A DNA stretch of 56,575 bases from Chroococcus sp. FPU101 (GTDB lineage Bacteria > Cyanobacteriota > Cyanobacteriia > Cyanobacteriales > Microcystaceae), in contig NZ_BLJI01000030.1 of assembly GCF_017312365.1 (NCBI RefSeq), positions 1-56,575 on the forward strand. Reading direction: 5' to 3'. Positions 7,299-14,667 of the stretch are shown piece after piece. The number at the start of each line of letters is the position of its first letter. Within the stretch, counting starts at the first letter, position 1. The notes beneath the pieces are model-generated. The model was given only the letters and a program-made list of their open reading frames with translations, was not told the DNA's origin and ran no database searches. A program made the translations under genes and the position numbers.

Positions 7299-8243
7299 AT
7301 GTCTCAATGGTATCCGATCGCATTATCATCCGACCAAACAACAAATTTACAATCAATTCGTCTGTTAAATCAGGATTTATTCTTATGGCGATCGCATGAT
7401 AGGGTAATAGTAGGAATCGATCGCTGTCCTCATCGTGGTGCTAAACTGTCTCTTGGTTGGATTTCAGAAGATTGCTTAGTTTGTCCCTATCATGGACTGA
7501 CTTATGACAAAACAAGACAATGTACTAAAATTCCCGCGCATCCAGATTTAATTCCATCTCAAAAGTTACAAATTCATCAGTTACTGATACAAGAACGCTA
7601 CGGACTTATTTGGACAACGTTAGAATCATCAAGTCAAGATCTTCCCATTTTCCCACAATTTCATGATGAGCAGTATCGTAACATTCTTTGTGGCCCCTAT
7701 TATTACAAAGCTTCAGCCTATCGGGCTATGGAAAACTTTTTAGATGTATCGCATTTTCCTTATATTCATGAAGGGTTATTAGGTACACGCTCTCATCCTG
7801 TGCTTAAACCTTATACTGTTAAAATTAACTCCAAAGGTATCGAAACATCTGCAATTGAAATTTTACAACCTGACCCTGATGGTTTAGGGAAAGAAAGCTA
7901 TGTCACATATTATTATCAGGTTCATCGTCCCTATATTGCATCTTTTACTAAAATAACCGCAGCAGGTGAATTTTTTATGTTTCTTGCTTTGACTCCTCTT
8001 TCTGATGTTGAGTGTATCGGATGGATGGGACTAGCGATGAATTATGGTCATGATATTCCAGAAACAGAGATTAAAGCGTTTCAGGATAAATTAGTCGAAC
8101 AGGACATAAAAATTGTCGAGTCTCAATCCCCTTTAGTTCCGTCTCTAAATTGGAGTGATGAATATCCACTACCTTCGGATAAATTAGTCGTCGCTTACCG
8201 ACAATGGTTGAGATCTAACAGCGACAGTAAAGAATTATTTTGA
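7299..8243 (+). CDS. Rieske [2Fe-2S] aromatic-ring oxygenase
   Basis: A 314-residue non-heme oxygenase. The N-terminal Rieske domain has CPHRG (about 43-47) and CPYHG (about 62-66), ligands of a [2Fe-2S] cluster. The catalytic domain has NFLDVSHFPYIHEG, giving the Asp and His ligands of the mononuclear iron. The length and this motif fit the vanillate demethylase / pheophorbide a oxygenase-like group; the substrate cannot be read from the sequence. There are no C-terminal membrane helices, so it is likely cytosolic. It converges on, and overlaps by 49 bases, the end of the DprA-like gene. Confidence 0.85.
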   Translation: MSQWYPIALSSDQTTNLQSIRLLNQDLFLWRSHDRVIVGIDRCPHRGAKLSLGWISEDCLVCPYHGLTYDKTRQCTKIPAHPDLIPSQKLQIHQLLIQERYGLIWTTLESSSQDLPIFPQFHDEQYRNILCGPYYYKASAYRAMENFLDVSHFPYIHEGLLGTRSHPVLKPYTVKINSKGIETSAIEILQPDPDGLGKESYVTYYYQVHRPYIASFTKITAAGEFFMFLALTPLSDVECIGWMGLAMNYGHDIPETEIKAFQDKLVEQDIKIVESQSPLVPSLNWSDEYPLPSDKLVVAYRQWLRSNSDSKELF

Positions 8244-9409
8244 TTAATCTCATAAGTGACAGGTTTCTTATTTTTCTTGATTTTTCCTTCTTCTACTGCG
8301 CGGTTTAACCAGTCTTGCATCTGTACTAATCGAACATTAAAAGACTCAGATAAAGATTTTGCGTCTTTGGGTTGATCTAAATGCTTAATCATCAAGGGTA
8401 AAACGATTTGATAGATATCATTGGTTTGAACTTCTGGGACTGATGCGGATATTTCCTGTACTACAGTAATCGTAGGCTCATCTGTGGCTAAAAGTTCTGT
8501 TAATGGTTTCTGGAATGGGAGTTCGGGAAAAATTCTTGCACCACGTTTGAGTAATTGTTGATTTCCCTCAGATACAGATCCTTGCATTCTGACAAAAACA
8601 GGAACATCTTTTATTTTAGCTAATGCTTCGATCGCACCTGCCCAAGTTCCGCCTTTTTCTTCTGAACTATTGACAATTAGAGCATAATGTGATAAGGCGT
8701 AGATATATTTATTTCGGCCCATTGCATTTCCAATACTAAAACCCGCATCAGGGTCATAGGTAGAGATTAAAGTAAGCTTATTTTCTCGAATATATGGGCG
8801 ATATTTGCTGTTAACCGAGGGTTTGAGGAGACTATCAGACAGAATTCCGACTGTCGTTCCTCCATATTCTAACGCGCTTAACATTGCGGTTTGATCGACT
8901 CCTCGCGCACCTCCAGAGATTACCTGTATATCTTCTTTTGCACAGGTTTCGACAATTTGCTGAGTATAGTTTAGTCCAGCTTCGTCTACATCACGTGAAC
9001 CGACTACTGCTAATCCTCCCAAAGATAATAGATTTTGGTTGCCTATGCCATATAAAATCGGTGGTGCAAGATGTTTAAGTTTTTGCTTGAGACGTTTTGG
9101 ATAGATGTTTTCTCCTCTTCCAATTATCCATAAACCTTGATTTGTCCACTTTTCCACCGCTAGACTCAGCATAACACCTCGTTCGAGTAGCGAAATTAAG
9201 CGATCAGAATTTAGTTTATCTATTGTAATTTTAGGAAGTCGTTGTTTGAAAGTAGCATCGAGTAAATCTGCGGGAGTCATATTCTGTTCTACTAGCCAAC
9301 TCGTCAGAATGTTATACTCACCAATGGTTAACGGTGGGGTTTCACTTTTGCGGGTTTGACCAAAGCTGGCACAAAGTAATAAAATGGCTTGGGTGTCGGG
9401 ATGTATCAT
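8195..9409 (-). CDS. DprA-like DNA-processing protein
   Basis: A 404-residue DprA/Smf-type protein. Its Rossmann-like core spans about 115-295 with VVGSRDVDEAG (135-145) and SGGARGVDQTA (165-175), which match the DprA nucleotide-binding and DNA-binding loops. A C-terminal winged-helix region lies at about 330-395. Classical DprA has SGxARGID-xxAH; here the His is replaced (QTAM), so this is a divergent branch. Its ATG shares one base with the stop of the upstream RecQ-ComF gene (TAATG), so the pair is translationally coupled. DprA normally protects incoming single-stranded DNA and loads RecA in natural transformation. Confidence 0.8.
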   Translation of the reverse strand: MIHPDTQAILLLCASFGQTRKSETPPLTIGEYNILTSWLVEQNMTPADLLDATFKQRLPKITIDKLNSDRLISLLERGVMLSLAVEKWTNQGLWIIGRGENIYPKRLKQKLKHLAPPILYGIGNQNLLSLGGLAVVGSRDVDEAGLNYTQQIVETCAKEDIQVISGGARGVDQTAMLSALEYGGTTVGILSDSLLKPSVNSKYRPYIRENKLTLISTYDPDAGFSIGNAMGRNKYIYALSHYALIVNSSEEKGGTWAGAIEALAKIKDVPVFVRMQGSVSEGNQQLLKRGARIFPELPFQKPLTELLATDEPTITVVQEISASVPEVQTNDIYQIVLPLMIKHLDQPKDAKSLSESFNVRLVQMQDWLNRAVEEGKIKKNKKPVTYEINQNNSLLSLLDLNHCR

Positions 9410-11502
9410 TATAGATTGCTAGATAATGAATTTAATGCTAAAGCTAAAGGAAATACTTGACCAGTTCCTGAGTTACGCAACAATGCAGCAATAACGGTAA
9501 ACGTCCAACGAGAGTCAACGAAATCATCGACTAAAAAGACTGACTCTGCTTTTATTTTACTCTTGTCAATCTCAAACACTCCATCTAAATTACGTGCTTG
9601 CTGATAGCTATTATTCATCATCTTTTGGGGTTGATTTTGTTTAACTTTTCCAACAACAGGGATAAAAGGTATATTTAATTGATTGGCTAATCTTTGCGCG
9701 AAGTTTGGGACAAGTTCGGGACGCTTTAAAGAAGGAACACAGGTTACCCAAGTTGGTGCGGGTTGAGGGTGAAGACGCTGTATCATTGCAATCATTCCCT
9801 GAACTAAATCATCATTAAACTGATTATCTCGATATTTACCTTGTTTAACTAATTGTCCCCATCCTGCATCACCCCATAAACAAAGTGCGCGTCCTTCTTC
9901 TGCTTGCAAATAGGGTTTAATATTACCTGAAAATCCATAAACTGACAAAGCTTGTGGGGGCCATTGTTTGCGAGGTTCAATTTTTAGGTCACTGCGACGG
10001 AGAAACTGAATCGCTTGTTTTTCTCGTTCTGGTGAATAGGTGGTAGTTATAAGAGGATAACCTAAACATACTGCACATTTGCCACAAGGTATAGGATTTA
10101 TATCATTCAAGGTTTGTGCTAAAAATTGCATCAAACATTGCTGACTACTCAGATAGTTCCGCATCTGTTCTTGTTCAGAATAGCGAATTTGTTTGAGTTG
10201 TTCGATTTTTTGGCTATCTGGTTGATAGATAATGGGTGTCGCGTACCATTTTGTTTTTATTTTAACGACAGGTGCAGGAGATTCTAAGGATAATAGTTTT
10301 AGGACTTTCTCAATTTTTCCTTTTGCTAGATTGAGTTGTTGTTCTAACTGAGGAACCGATAAACCATCCGCTTGATTAAGACTATTTAAGACTTGTTGGG
10401 TATGTATTTCGGGTGGGAATGCTGTTTCTATAAAATAATTGCTGATTTCTTCGTCTTCTTCTCCACTCAGCAAGATTCCGTACGCTTGTTCTACTGCTCT
10501 TCCTGCTCGTCCGACTTGTTGATAATAATGTACTACTGAACCTGGTCGTTGATAGTGGATGACAAAACCTAAATCTGGTTTATCGAAACCCATTCCTAAA
10601 GCGGTGGTAGCGACAAGAACTTTAATTTCATTTTGCAATAGTTGGTCTTCTAAAGCTTCTCGTTCTTTGATTTCACTATGATAGGGTTTTGCGAGAATAT
10701 TTTGTGTTTTCAACCAATTAGCCACTATTTCGGTATCTCTAACCGTTAGAGTATAGATAATGCCACTGCCTTCTAAAAGTGGTAATATTTCGGCTAACCA
10801 TGCTAAACGACCCGCAGAACTCGGAATACTGATATGTTGTAGCTGTAAACTTTGTCGCGTCAGTGTCCCTCTTAATATACGCAGATTCGAGCCAAGTTGT
10901 GTTTGAATATCTCTAATAACTCGATTATTTGCGGTTGCTGTGGTGGCTAAAACGGGAATATTAGAGGGAAGGGCTTGTAAAATACGAATAATACGGCGAT
11001 AATCAGGTCGAAAATCATGTCCCCAGTCGGAAATACAATGCGCTTCATCTACGACAAATAAACCGATACGAGATGAAATAGGTAATAAAATATTATCTCG
11101 AAATTCTTCATTAGCGAGTCTTTCAGGAGAAATCAGCAGAATATCTATTTGTCCGTTTAGCAATTGTTGCTTGACAGTTTCCCAGTTTTGTGAATTGCTA
11201 GAATTAATGGTTGCAGCTTTAACATTAATGCGTTCTGCTGCGGCAATTTGATTTCGCATTAAGGCTAAAAGAGGAGATATTAGAATAGTTGGGCCAGCAT
11301 TTTGCTCACGGAGTAAACGAGTTGCGAGAAAATAAACTAAACTCTTTCCCCATCCTGTTCGTTGTACCACTAATAAACGTGAACGATGTTGTATGAGTTC
11401 TAGAATAGCCTCCCATTGTCCAGAGCGAAAGTCTGCTGTAGGATGATTAAGCGCACGACGAAGAAAAGATAATGCTTGTTGTTTAAGGTCGTTAGAGTAC
11501 AT
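9409..11502 (-). CDS. RecQ-type helicase fused to a ComF-like phosphoribosyltransferase domain
   Basis: 697 residues. The N-terminal SF2 helicase has a Walker A variant TGWGKS (49-54), DEAH (152-155) followed by CISDWGHDFRP (the RecQ aromatic loop), ATTAT (186-190) and QVGRAGR (329-335). Cys456, Cys473, Cys476 and Cys479 look like the RecQ zinc site. The last ~200 residues match ComFC: a CVPSLKRPELVPNFAQRLA-type motif, an R-N-L/V-x-G-x-F segment (637-643) and the PRPP-loop-like FLVDDFVDSRWT (656-667). There is no HRDC domain. The first gene of a two-gene unit with the DprA-like gene; together they resemble ComFA, ComFC and DprA of competence. Confidence 0.85.
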   Translation of the reverse strand: MYSNDLKQQALSFLRRALNHPTADFRSGQWEAILELIQHRSRLLVVQRTGWGKSLVYFLATRLLREQNAGPTILISPLLALMRNQIAAAERINVKAATINSSNSQNWETVKQQLLNGQIDILLISPERLANEEFRDNILLPISSRIGLFVVDEAHCISDWGHDFRPDYRRIIRILQALPSNIPVLATTATANNRVIRDIQTQLGSNLRILRGTLTRQSLQLQHISIPSSAGRLAWLAEILPLLEGSGIIYTLTVRDTEIVANWLKTQNILAKPYHSEIKEREALEDQLLQNEIKVLVATTALGMGFDKPDLGFVIHYQRPGSVVHYYQQVGRAGRAVEQAYGILLSGEEDEEISNYFIETAFPPEIHTQQVLNSLNQADGLSVPQLEQQLNLAKGKIEKVLKLLSLESPAPVVKIKTKWYATPIIYQPDSQKIEQLKQIRYSEQEQMRNYLSSQQCLMQFLAQTLNDINPIPCGKCAVCLGYPLITTTYSPEREKQAIQFLRRSDLKIEPRKQWPPQALSVYGFSGNIKPYLQAEEGRALCLWGDAGWGQLVKQGKYRDNQFNDDLVQGMIAMIQRLHPQPAPTWVTCVPSLKRPELVPNFAQRLANQLNIPFIPVVGKVKQNQPQKMMNNSYQQARNLDGVFEIDKSKIKAESVFLVDDFVDSRWTFTVIAALLRNSGTGQVFPLALALNSLSSNL

Positions 11503-11614
11503 ATACTATGAAAATAGCGATCGCTTTTTCTAAAGTACCCAAAACCTTTACCCGAATTTCATTCGTCGTAGATGTTAATATGGTACACAAGAAGAATTTT
11601 TTTAGATAGTAATA

Positions 11615-11884
11615 ATGCAAATTCCAGATCATAAAAAGCATCGATCGCAAAAAGCTATTTTATCTAAACCCAATGATTCTGATGTTCAATTGAGAGCTAT
11701 TGCTTATAGTATGGATGCTCTAATAACAGGGCTTTATATTTGGTTAGGTTCAGTTAAAATTCGTTTGGGTGGTAGTATTCCAGAAGATAATTACCCAGGT
11801 ACAATACATAGTCAAGCTGGTATTGCTCTAGTATTACCAAACTATCGAATTTTTAGCACTTATCAAGGCAGTTATGACCCTTGA
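11615..11884 (+). CDS. Small hypothetical protein, first of an overlapping pair
   Basis: An 89-residue soluble protein with no recognised motif. The C-terminal half (HSQAGIALVLPNYRIFSTYQGSY) looks like beta strands. It overlaps the next small gene by 11 bases, so the two are probably co-translated. It is transcribed away from the RecQ-DprA unit; the 112-base gap between them is the only space for promoters of both units. Confidence 0.5.
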   Translation: MQIPDHKKHRSQKAILSKPNDSDVQLRAIAYSMDALITGLYIWLGSVKIRLGGSIPEDNYPGTIHSQAGIALVLPNYRIFSTYQGSYDP

Positions 11885-12086
11885 TAAACATCGACTTGAT
11901 GGTATTTCTCAAATTTCAGCTAAAACATTACCTACTTCCGTATTTGAGACACTTTTAATGGAAGCAGGTTATAGTAAAATAGGCACTGCACCCGCTCAAG
12001 GCAACCGTATTAAAGCTTGGTGGAGTCATTCAACTTCTAAACGAGTAGAAGTTATTTATAGTCCTGATAGAGCAATAGCTATCTAA
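11874..12086 (+). CDS. Small hypothetical protein, second of an overlapping pair
   Basis: A 70-residue protein; the C-terminal part RIKAWWSHSTSKRVEVIYSPDRAIAI is of a type I associate with short conserved cyanobacterial proteins of unknown function. It starts inside the 3' end of the preceding gene. Two overlapping tiny genes suggest a two-component module, but no toxin or antitoxin signature was found. Confidence 0.55.
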   Translation: MTLDKHRLDGISQISAKTLPTSVFETLLMEAGYSKIGTAPAQGNRIKAWWSHSTSKRVEVIYSPDRAIAI

Positions 12087-12177
12087 ATGAAGCAAGAGGA
12101 CTCTCGCTAAAATTTTCGACAGAATATCAACCAAATTTAGCGTTCCTATGAATTGCGAACAATATTAAATTGAGTGT

Positions 12178-12195
12178 GTGGCTTTTAAAAGCCAC
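12178..12195. repeat. Left-end palindrome of the element
   Basis: An 18-base perfect palindrome, GTGGCTTTTAAAAGCCAC, 3 bases inside the inferred left boundary. It also encodes the last codons and stop of the RHH gene, so the element's end and the gene's end are the same DNA. It is a candidate structure for TnpA recognition of single-stranded DNA. Confidence 0.6.
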
Positions 12196-12337
12196 AAAAC
12201 GAATCAATTCTAGGGAGACGCTTAATATAATCCCGAATCACTTCAGATACGGAAAACCCCTTAGATTCTGCATAAAGATTGATTCGCTCGTATTCTTCTT
12301 CGGTCAACCTTATTTTAATACTTTTGTCCCTTGCCAT
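12185..12337 (-). CDS. Ribbon-helix-helix (CopG/Arc-like) DNA-binding protein
   Basis: A 50-residue gene: beta strand (KSIKIRLT), helix (EEEYERINLYAESKG), turn and second helix (SVSEVIRDYIKRL). This is the classic RHH dimer layout in which the strand contacts the major groove. It is divergent from tnpB with 51 bases between starts, and that gap holds a 7-bp inverted repeat. It is therefore probably an autorepressor that also controls tnpB. GGTGA precedes the ATG. Its stop lies within the left-end palindrome, so it belongs to the element rather than to the host. Confidence 0.8.
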   Translation of the reverse strand: MARDKSIKIRLTEEEYERINLYAESKGFSVSEVIRDYIKRLPRIDSFCGF

Positions 12338-12353
12338 GTTGTCACCAATGGAG

Positions 12354-12374
12354 TACAATAACCAATGTATTGTA
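12354..12374. promoter_or_regulatory. Putative RHH operator between the RHH gene and tnpB
   Basis: Perfect inverted repeat TACAATA (12354-12360) and TATTGTA (12368-12374) with a 7-base spacer ACCAATG. ACCAATG also occurs upstream at about 12345. It is placed midway between the divergent starts, so one bound dimer pair could control both promoters. Confidence 0.55.
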
Positions 12375-12388
12375 AGCTATAAATACTG

Positions 12389-13558
12389 ATGTTAAACGTT
12401 TTAAAAGTTAGAATTTACCCAAACAAAGAACAAGAAGCAGCCTTGGTTAAAAACTTTGGTTGTGTACGGTTTGTTTGGAACCACTACCTTAATAAAACGA
12501 ACACTCAGTATCAAGAGACAGGGAAGGGGTTAAGTTATTGCGACATGGCGAAAGACTTAACCCAACTCAAAAAGCTTTCTAACTACGATTGGTTAGCTGA
12601 AGCTACCGCAGCGACATTACAGCAATCTCTAAAAAAATTAGAATCAGCTTTTAAGAATTTCTTTTCTCATCGAGCTAAATTTCCTAAGTTCAAAAGTAAG
12701 CATCACAAACAATCAATTCGATATCCTGAAAGTTGTTCAATTAAAGGAGATAGTTTAAAGCTACCTAAAGTTGGAATCGTCAAAGCCAAACTGACAAGAC
12801 CAATTGAGGGAAAAATAAAATCTGTAACTGTCTCTAAAACCAGTACAGAAAAATATTTTGCTTCAATTCTTTTTGAACAAAGTGGTTTGCCAGCCTTAAA
12901 GCAAGGAAAAATTTCAGGAATCGATTTAGGTTTAAACAGCTTAGTAACTGTCTTTGATGGTAAAACCGGTTGCAAAGTAGACCCAATTAAACCAACTAGA
13001 AAATACGCAAAAAGGCTAAAACGTAGACAACAAGCTTTATCTCGTAAAAAGAAAGGTTCTAATAATAGACGAAAAGCAATAAAATCGGTAGCCAAAGTTC
13101 ACGAAAAAATATCTAATACTAGACAAGATTTTCTCCATAAACTCTCAAGAAAGTTGTGTGACGATAACCAAGTCATCGTAGCCGAAAACCTTAATATTAA
13201 GGGACTAGCTCGTACCAAGTTAGCCAAGTCAATTCATGATGCTGGTTTTGGAATGTTGCTTAATTTTATGGGCTACAAACTAGACAGAGAGGGAGGTAAA
13301 TTAATTGAAGTTGATAGATACTTTCCTAGTTCTAAGCTGTGTTCTAATTGTGGTGTTAAAAATACGTCTTTAAACTTAAGTATTCGGGATTGGATTTGTT
13401 CTAATTCTAGCTGTAATGCTTATCACGATAGAGACGAAAACGCAGCCCGCAACTTAAGAGCAGAAGGGATAAGAATATTATCAAATACGGTAGGACATAC
13501 CGAATTTCAAGCTTGTGGAGAGACTGTAAGACTCGTTAGTGCAAGCACTAAACAGTAG
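12389..13558 (+). CDS. tnpB: TnpB RNA-guided nuclease of the IS200/IS605 group
   Basis: 389 residues with the full TnpB layout: N-terminal wedge/REC region, then a split RuvC domain with Asp179 (GIDLGLN), Glu266 (AENLNIKGLA) and the HDRDENAARN motif (346-355). A four-Cys zinc finger is present (Cys318, Cys321, Cys337, Cys342). All catalytic elements look intact, so this should be an active guide-RNA-dependent nuclease and not a TldR-type dead repressor. The guide RNA would come from the 3' end of this gene and the right end of the element. It is regulated together with the divergent RHH gene. Confidence 0.93.
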   Translation: MLNVLKVRIYPNKEQEAALVKNFGCVRFVWNHYLNKTNTQYQETGKGLSYCDMAKDLTQLKKLSNYDWLAEATAATLQQSLKKLESAFKNFFSHRAKFPKFKSKHHKQSIRYPESCSIKGDSLKLPKVGIVKAKLTRPIEGKIKSVTVSKTSTEKYFASILFEQSGLPALKQGKISGIDLGLNSLVTVFDGKTGCKVDPIKPTRKYAKRLKRRQQALSRKKKGSNNRRKAIKSVAKVHEKISNTRQDFLHKLSRKLCDDNQVIVAENLNIKGLARTKLAKSIHDAGFGMLLNFMGYKLDREGGKLIEVDRYFPSSKLCSNCGVKNTSLNLSIRDWICSNSSCNAYHDRDENAARNLRAEGIRILSNTVGHTEFQACGETVRLVSASTKQ

Positions 13559-13616
13559 GTTTCTGTGAAACAAGAATCTCCCGTCTCAGTCGCAGACTAT
13601 ACGGCGAGAGTGTCAA
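13559..13616 (+). ncRNA. Probable end of omegaRNA scaffold and right end of element
   Basis: Directly after tnpB. The stem TCTCCCGT (13577-13584) pairs with ACGGCGAGA (13601-13609) with one bulged C, and has a smaller inner stem. The terminal TCAA (13613-13616) would mark the element end and scaffold/guide junction, so the guide would begin at 13617 (TACCGCCTATCATG). The 5' end of the RNA lies inside tnpB and cannot be placed from sequence. Confidence 0.55.
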
Positions 13617-13674
13617 TACCGCCTATCATGTAACAAAGTAAGATAAATATTTAATCTGCAAAAAAAACTTTGTT

Positions 13675-14667
13675 ATGGTTGCGTTAAAACGTGCAGTACG
13701 AGATCCTTCTTTACAAGCCACTGTTTTAAATACTACACCCCTATTTTATAGTCTAGGGGCTGATCTAAGTATCGATCGTTCTGCTCATGTTAGGGCGGGT
13801 TCTAGTCTAAGTTGGTTTGGTGATTTTTTAGCGATCGTACAAGATGATGCTAATTTTTTAGTCTTGATTAATCCATCAGATTTACAAGTCAATGCTATTG
13901 TTCTAAATACTGGTGAAGACGGATTACGTGAATTTGATGATCTACGCGGTAACAAAAAATTTAAACTAGATTTGGAAGCTTGTACCACTATTCCTACAAC
14001 AAATGGAGATTTATTGCTTGCTTTCGGTTCGGGTTCAACGTCACGACGAGAACAAATTTTAATCGTCACAGAACAAGAGCCAAACTCTTTTATTCTTAAA
14101 CAGGCAAGCGCATTTTATCAACTATTGCGAGATGGTACAGATTTTTCGGGGAGTGAGCTTAATATAGAGGGTGTGATCTTTTATAACAATCACATTCGTT
14201 TATTTAATCGCGGAAATGGTGCAATACGAGGAAATTTAGTCCCCATTAATGCAACCTGTGAATTAGACTGGAATGAATTCAACGCTTATTTACAAAATAT
14301 TAATCTACAACCACCCAAAATCAAAAATATCTGTCAGTATGATTTAGGTGAATTAAATGGTTTGTCTCTGAGTTTTACCGATGCAACTGCTACAAAAAAT
14401 GGTATTATTTTTTCAGCAACAGCAGAAAATTCTCCAGACGCAACAAAAGACGGTTTTGTGAGTGGGTCAGTATTAGGTATTCTAGAAGATACTCCACGTT
14501 GGATTGAATTGCGTAATCTCGATGGCTCTTTATTCACTCTCAAAGTAGAAGGGGTTTGTCTGTCTAAAAAATCCAAAAATCGGCTATATTTAGTCATTGA
14601 TGCTGATAATCCGATTCTTCCTTGTAAGTTATGCGAGATTGAAATTACGGGAGAATGGAGAGTATGA
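13675..14667 (+). CDS. Conserved hypothetical protein, probable beta-propeller
   Basis: A 330-residue soluble protein with many short beta-strand segments ending in Gly/Asp turns. It has recurring hydrophobic patterns (LVLINPSDLQ, LLLAFGSGSTSRREQ, GLSLSFTDATATKNGIIFSA). This recalls the DUF6929/esterase-like phytase-like propeller proteins of bacteria; the assignment is from memory and not certain. No signal peptide. It converges on the WD40 gene with no gap. Possible role: a phosphodiesterase or a purely structural propeller. Confidence 0.65.
   Translation: MVALKRAVRDPSLQATVLNTTPLFYSLGADLSIDRSAHVRAGSSLSWFGDFLAIVQDDANFLVLINPSDLQVNAIVLNTGEDGLREFDDLRGNKKFKLDLEACTTIPTTNGDLLLAFGSGSTSRREQILIVTEQEPNSFILKQASAFYQLLRDGTDFSGSELNIEGVIFYNNHIRLFNRGNGAIRGNLVPINATCELDWNEFNAYLQNINLQPPKIKNICQYDLGELNGLSLSFTDATATKNGIIFSATAENSPDATKDGFVSGSVLGILEDTPRWIELRNLDGSLFTLKVEGVCLSKKSKNRLYLVIDADNPILPCKLCEIEITGEWRV

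Larger units (their letters stand above)
12175..13616 (+). mobile_element. IS200/IS605-type element carrying tnpB and an RHH gene, no tnpA
   Basis: Boundaries are inferred. On the left, TTGAG (12170-12174) would be the target/TAM sequence, followed by a perfect palindrome (12178-12195) as left-end hairpin. On the right, an imperfect hairpin (13577-13609) ends at TCAA (13613-13616), like the right cleavage site of ISDra2-type elements. Inside are tnpB (plus) and a small RHH gene (minus). No TnpA transposase is present, so movement would need one in trans. Confidence 0.65.

Noticed and set aside
12170-12361. Plus-strand frame of 63 residues over the RHH gene
   Set aside because: It is the antisense of the RHH gene, whose strand-helix-helix pattern is far more protein-like.
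12703-13095. Minus-strand frame of 130 residues opposite tnpB
   Set aside because: It lies wholly inside the tnpB coding region and its composition is that of a shadow frame; no start signal or family match.
12389-13558. TnpB as a TldR-type dead repressor, given its regulator neighbour
   Set aside because: All RuvC acidic residues and the zinc finger are present.
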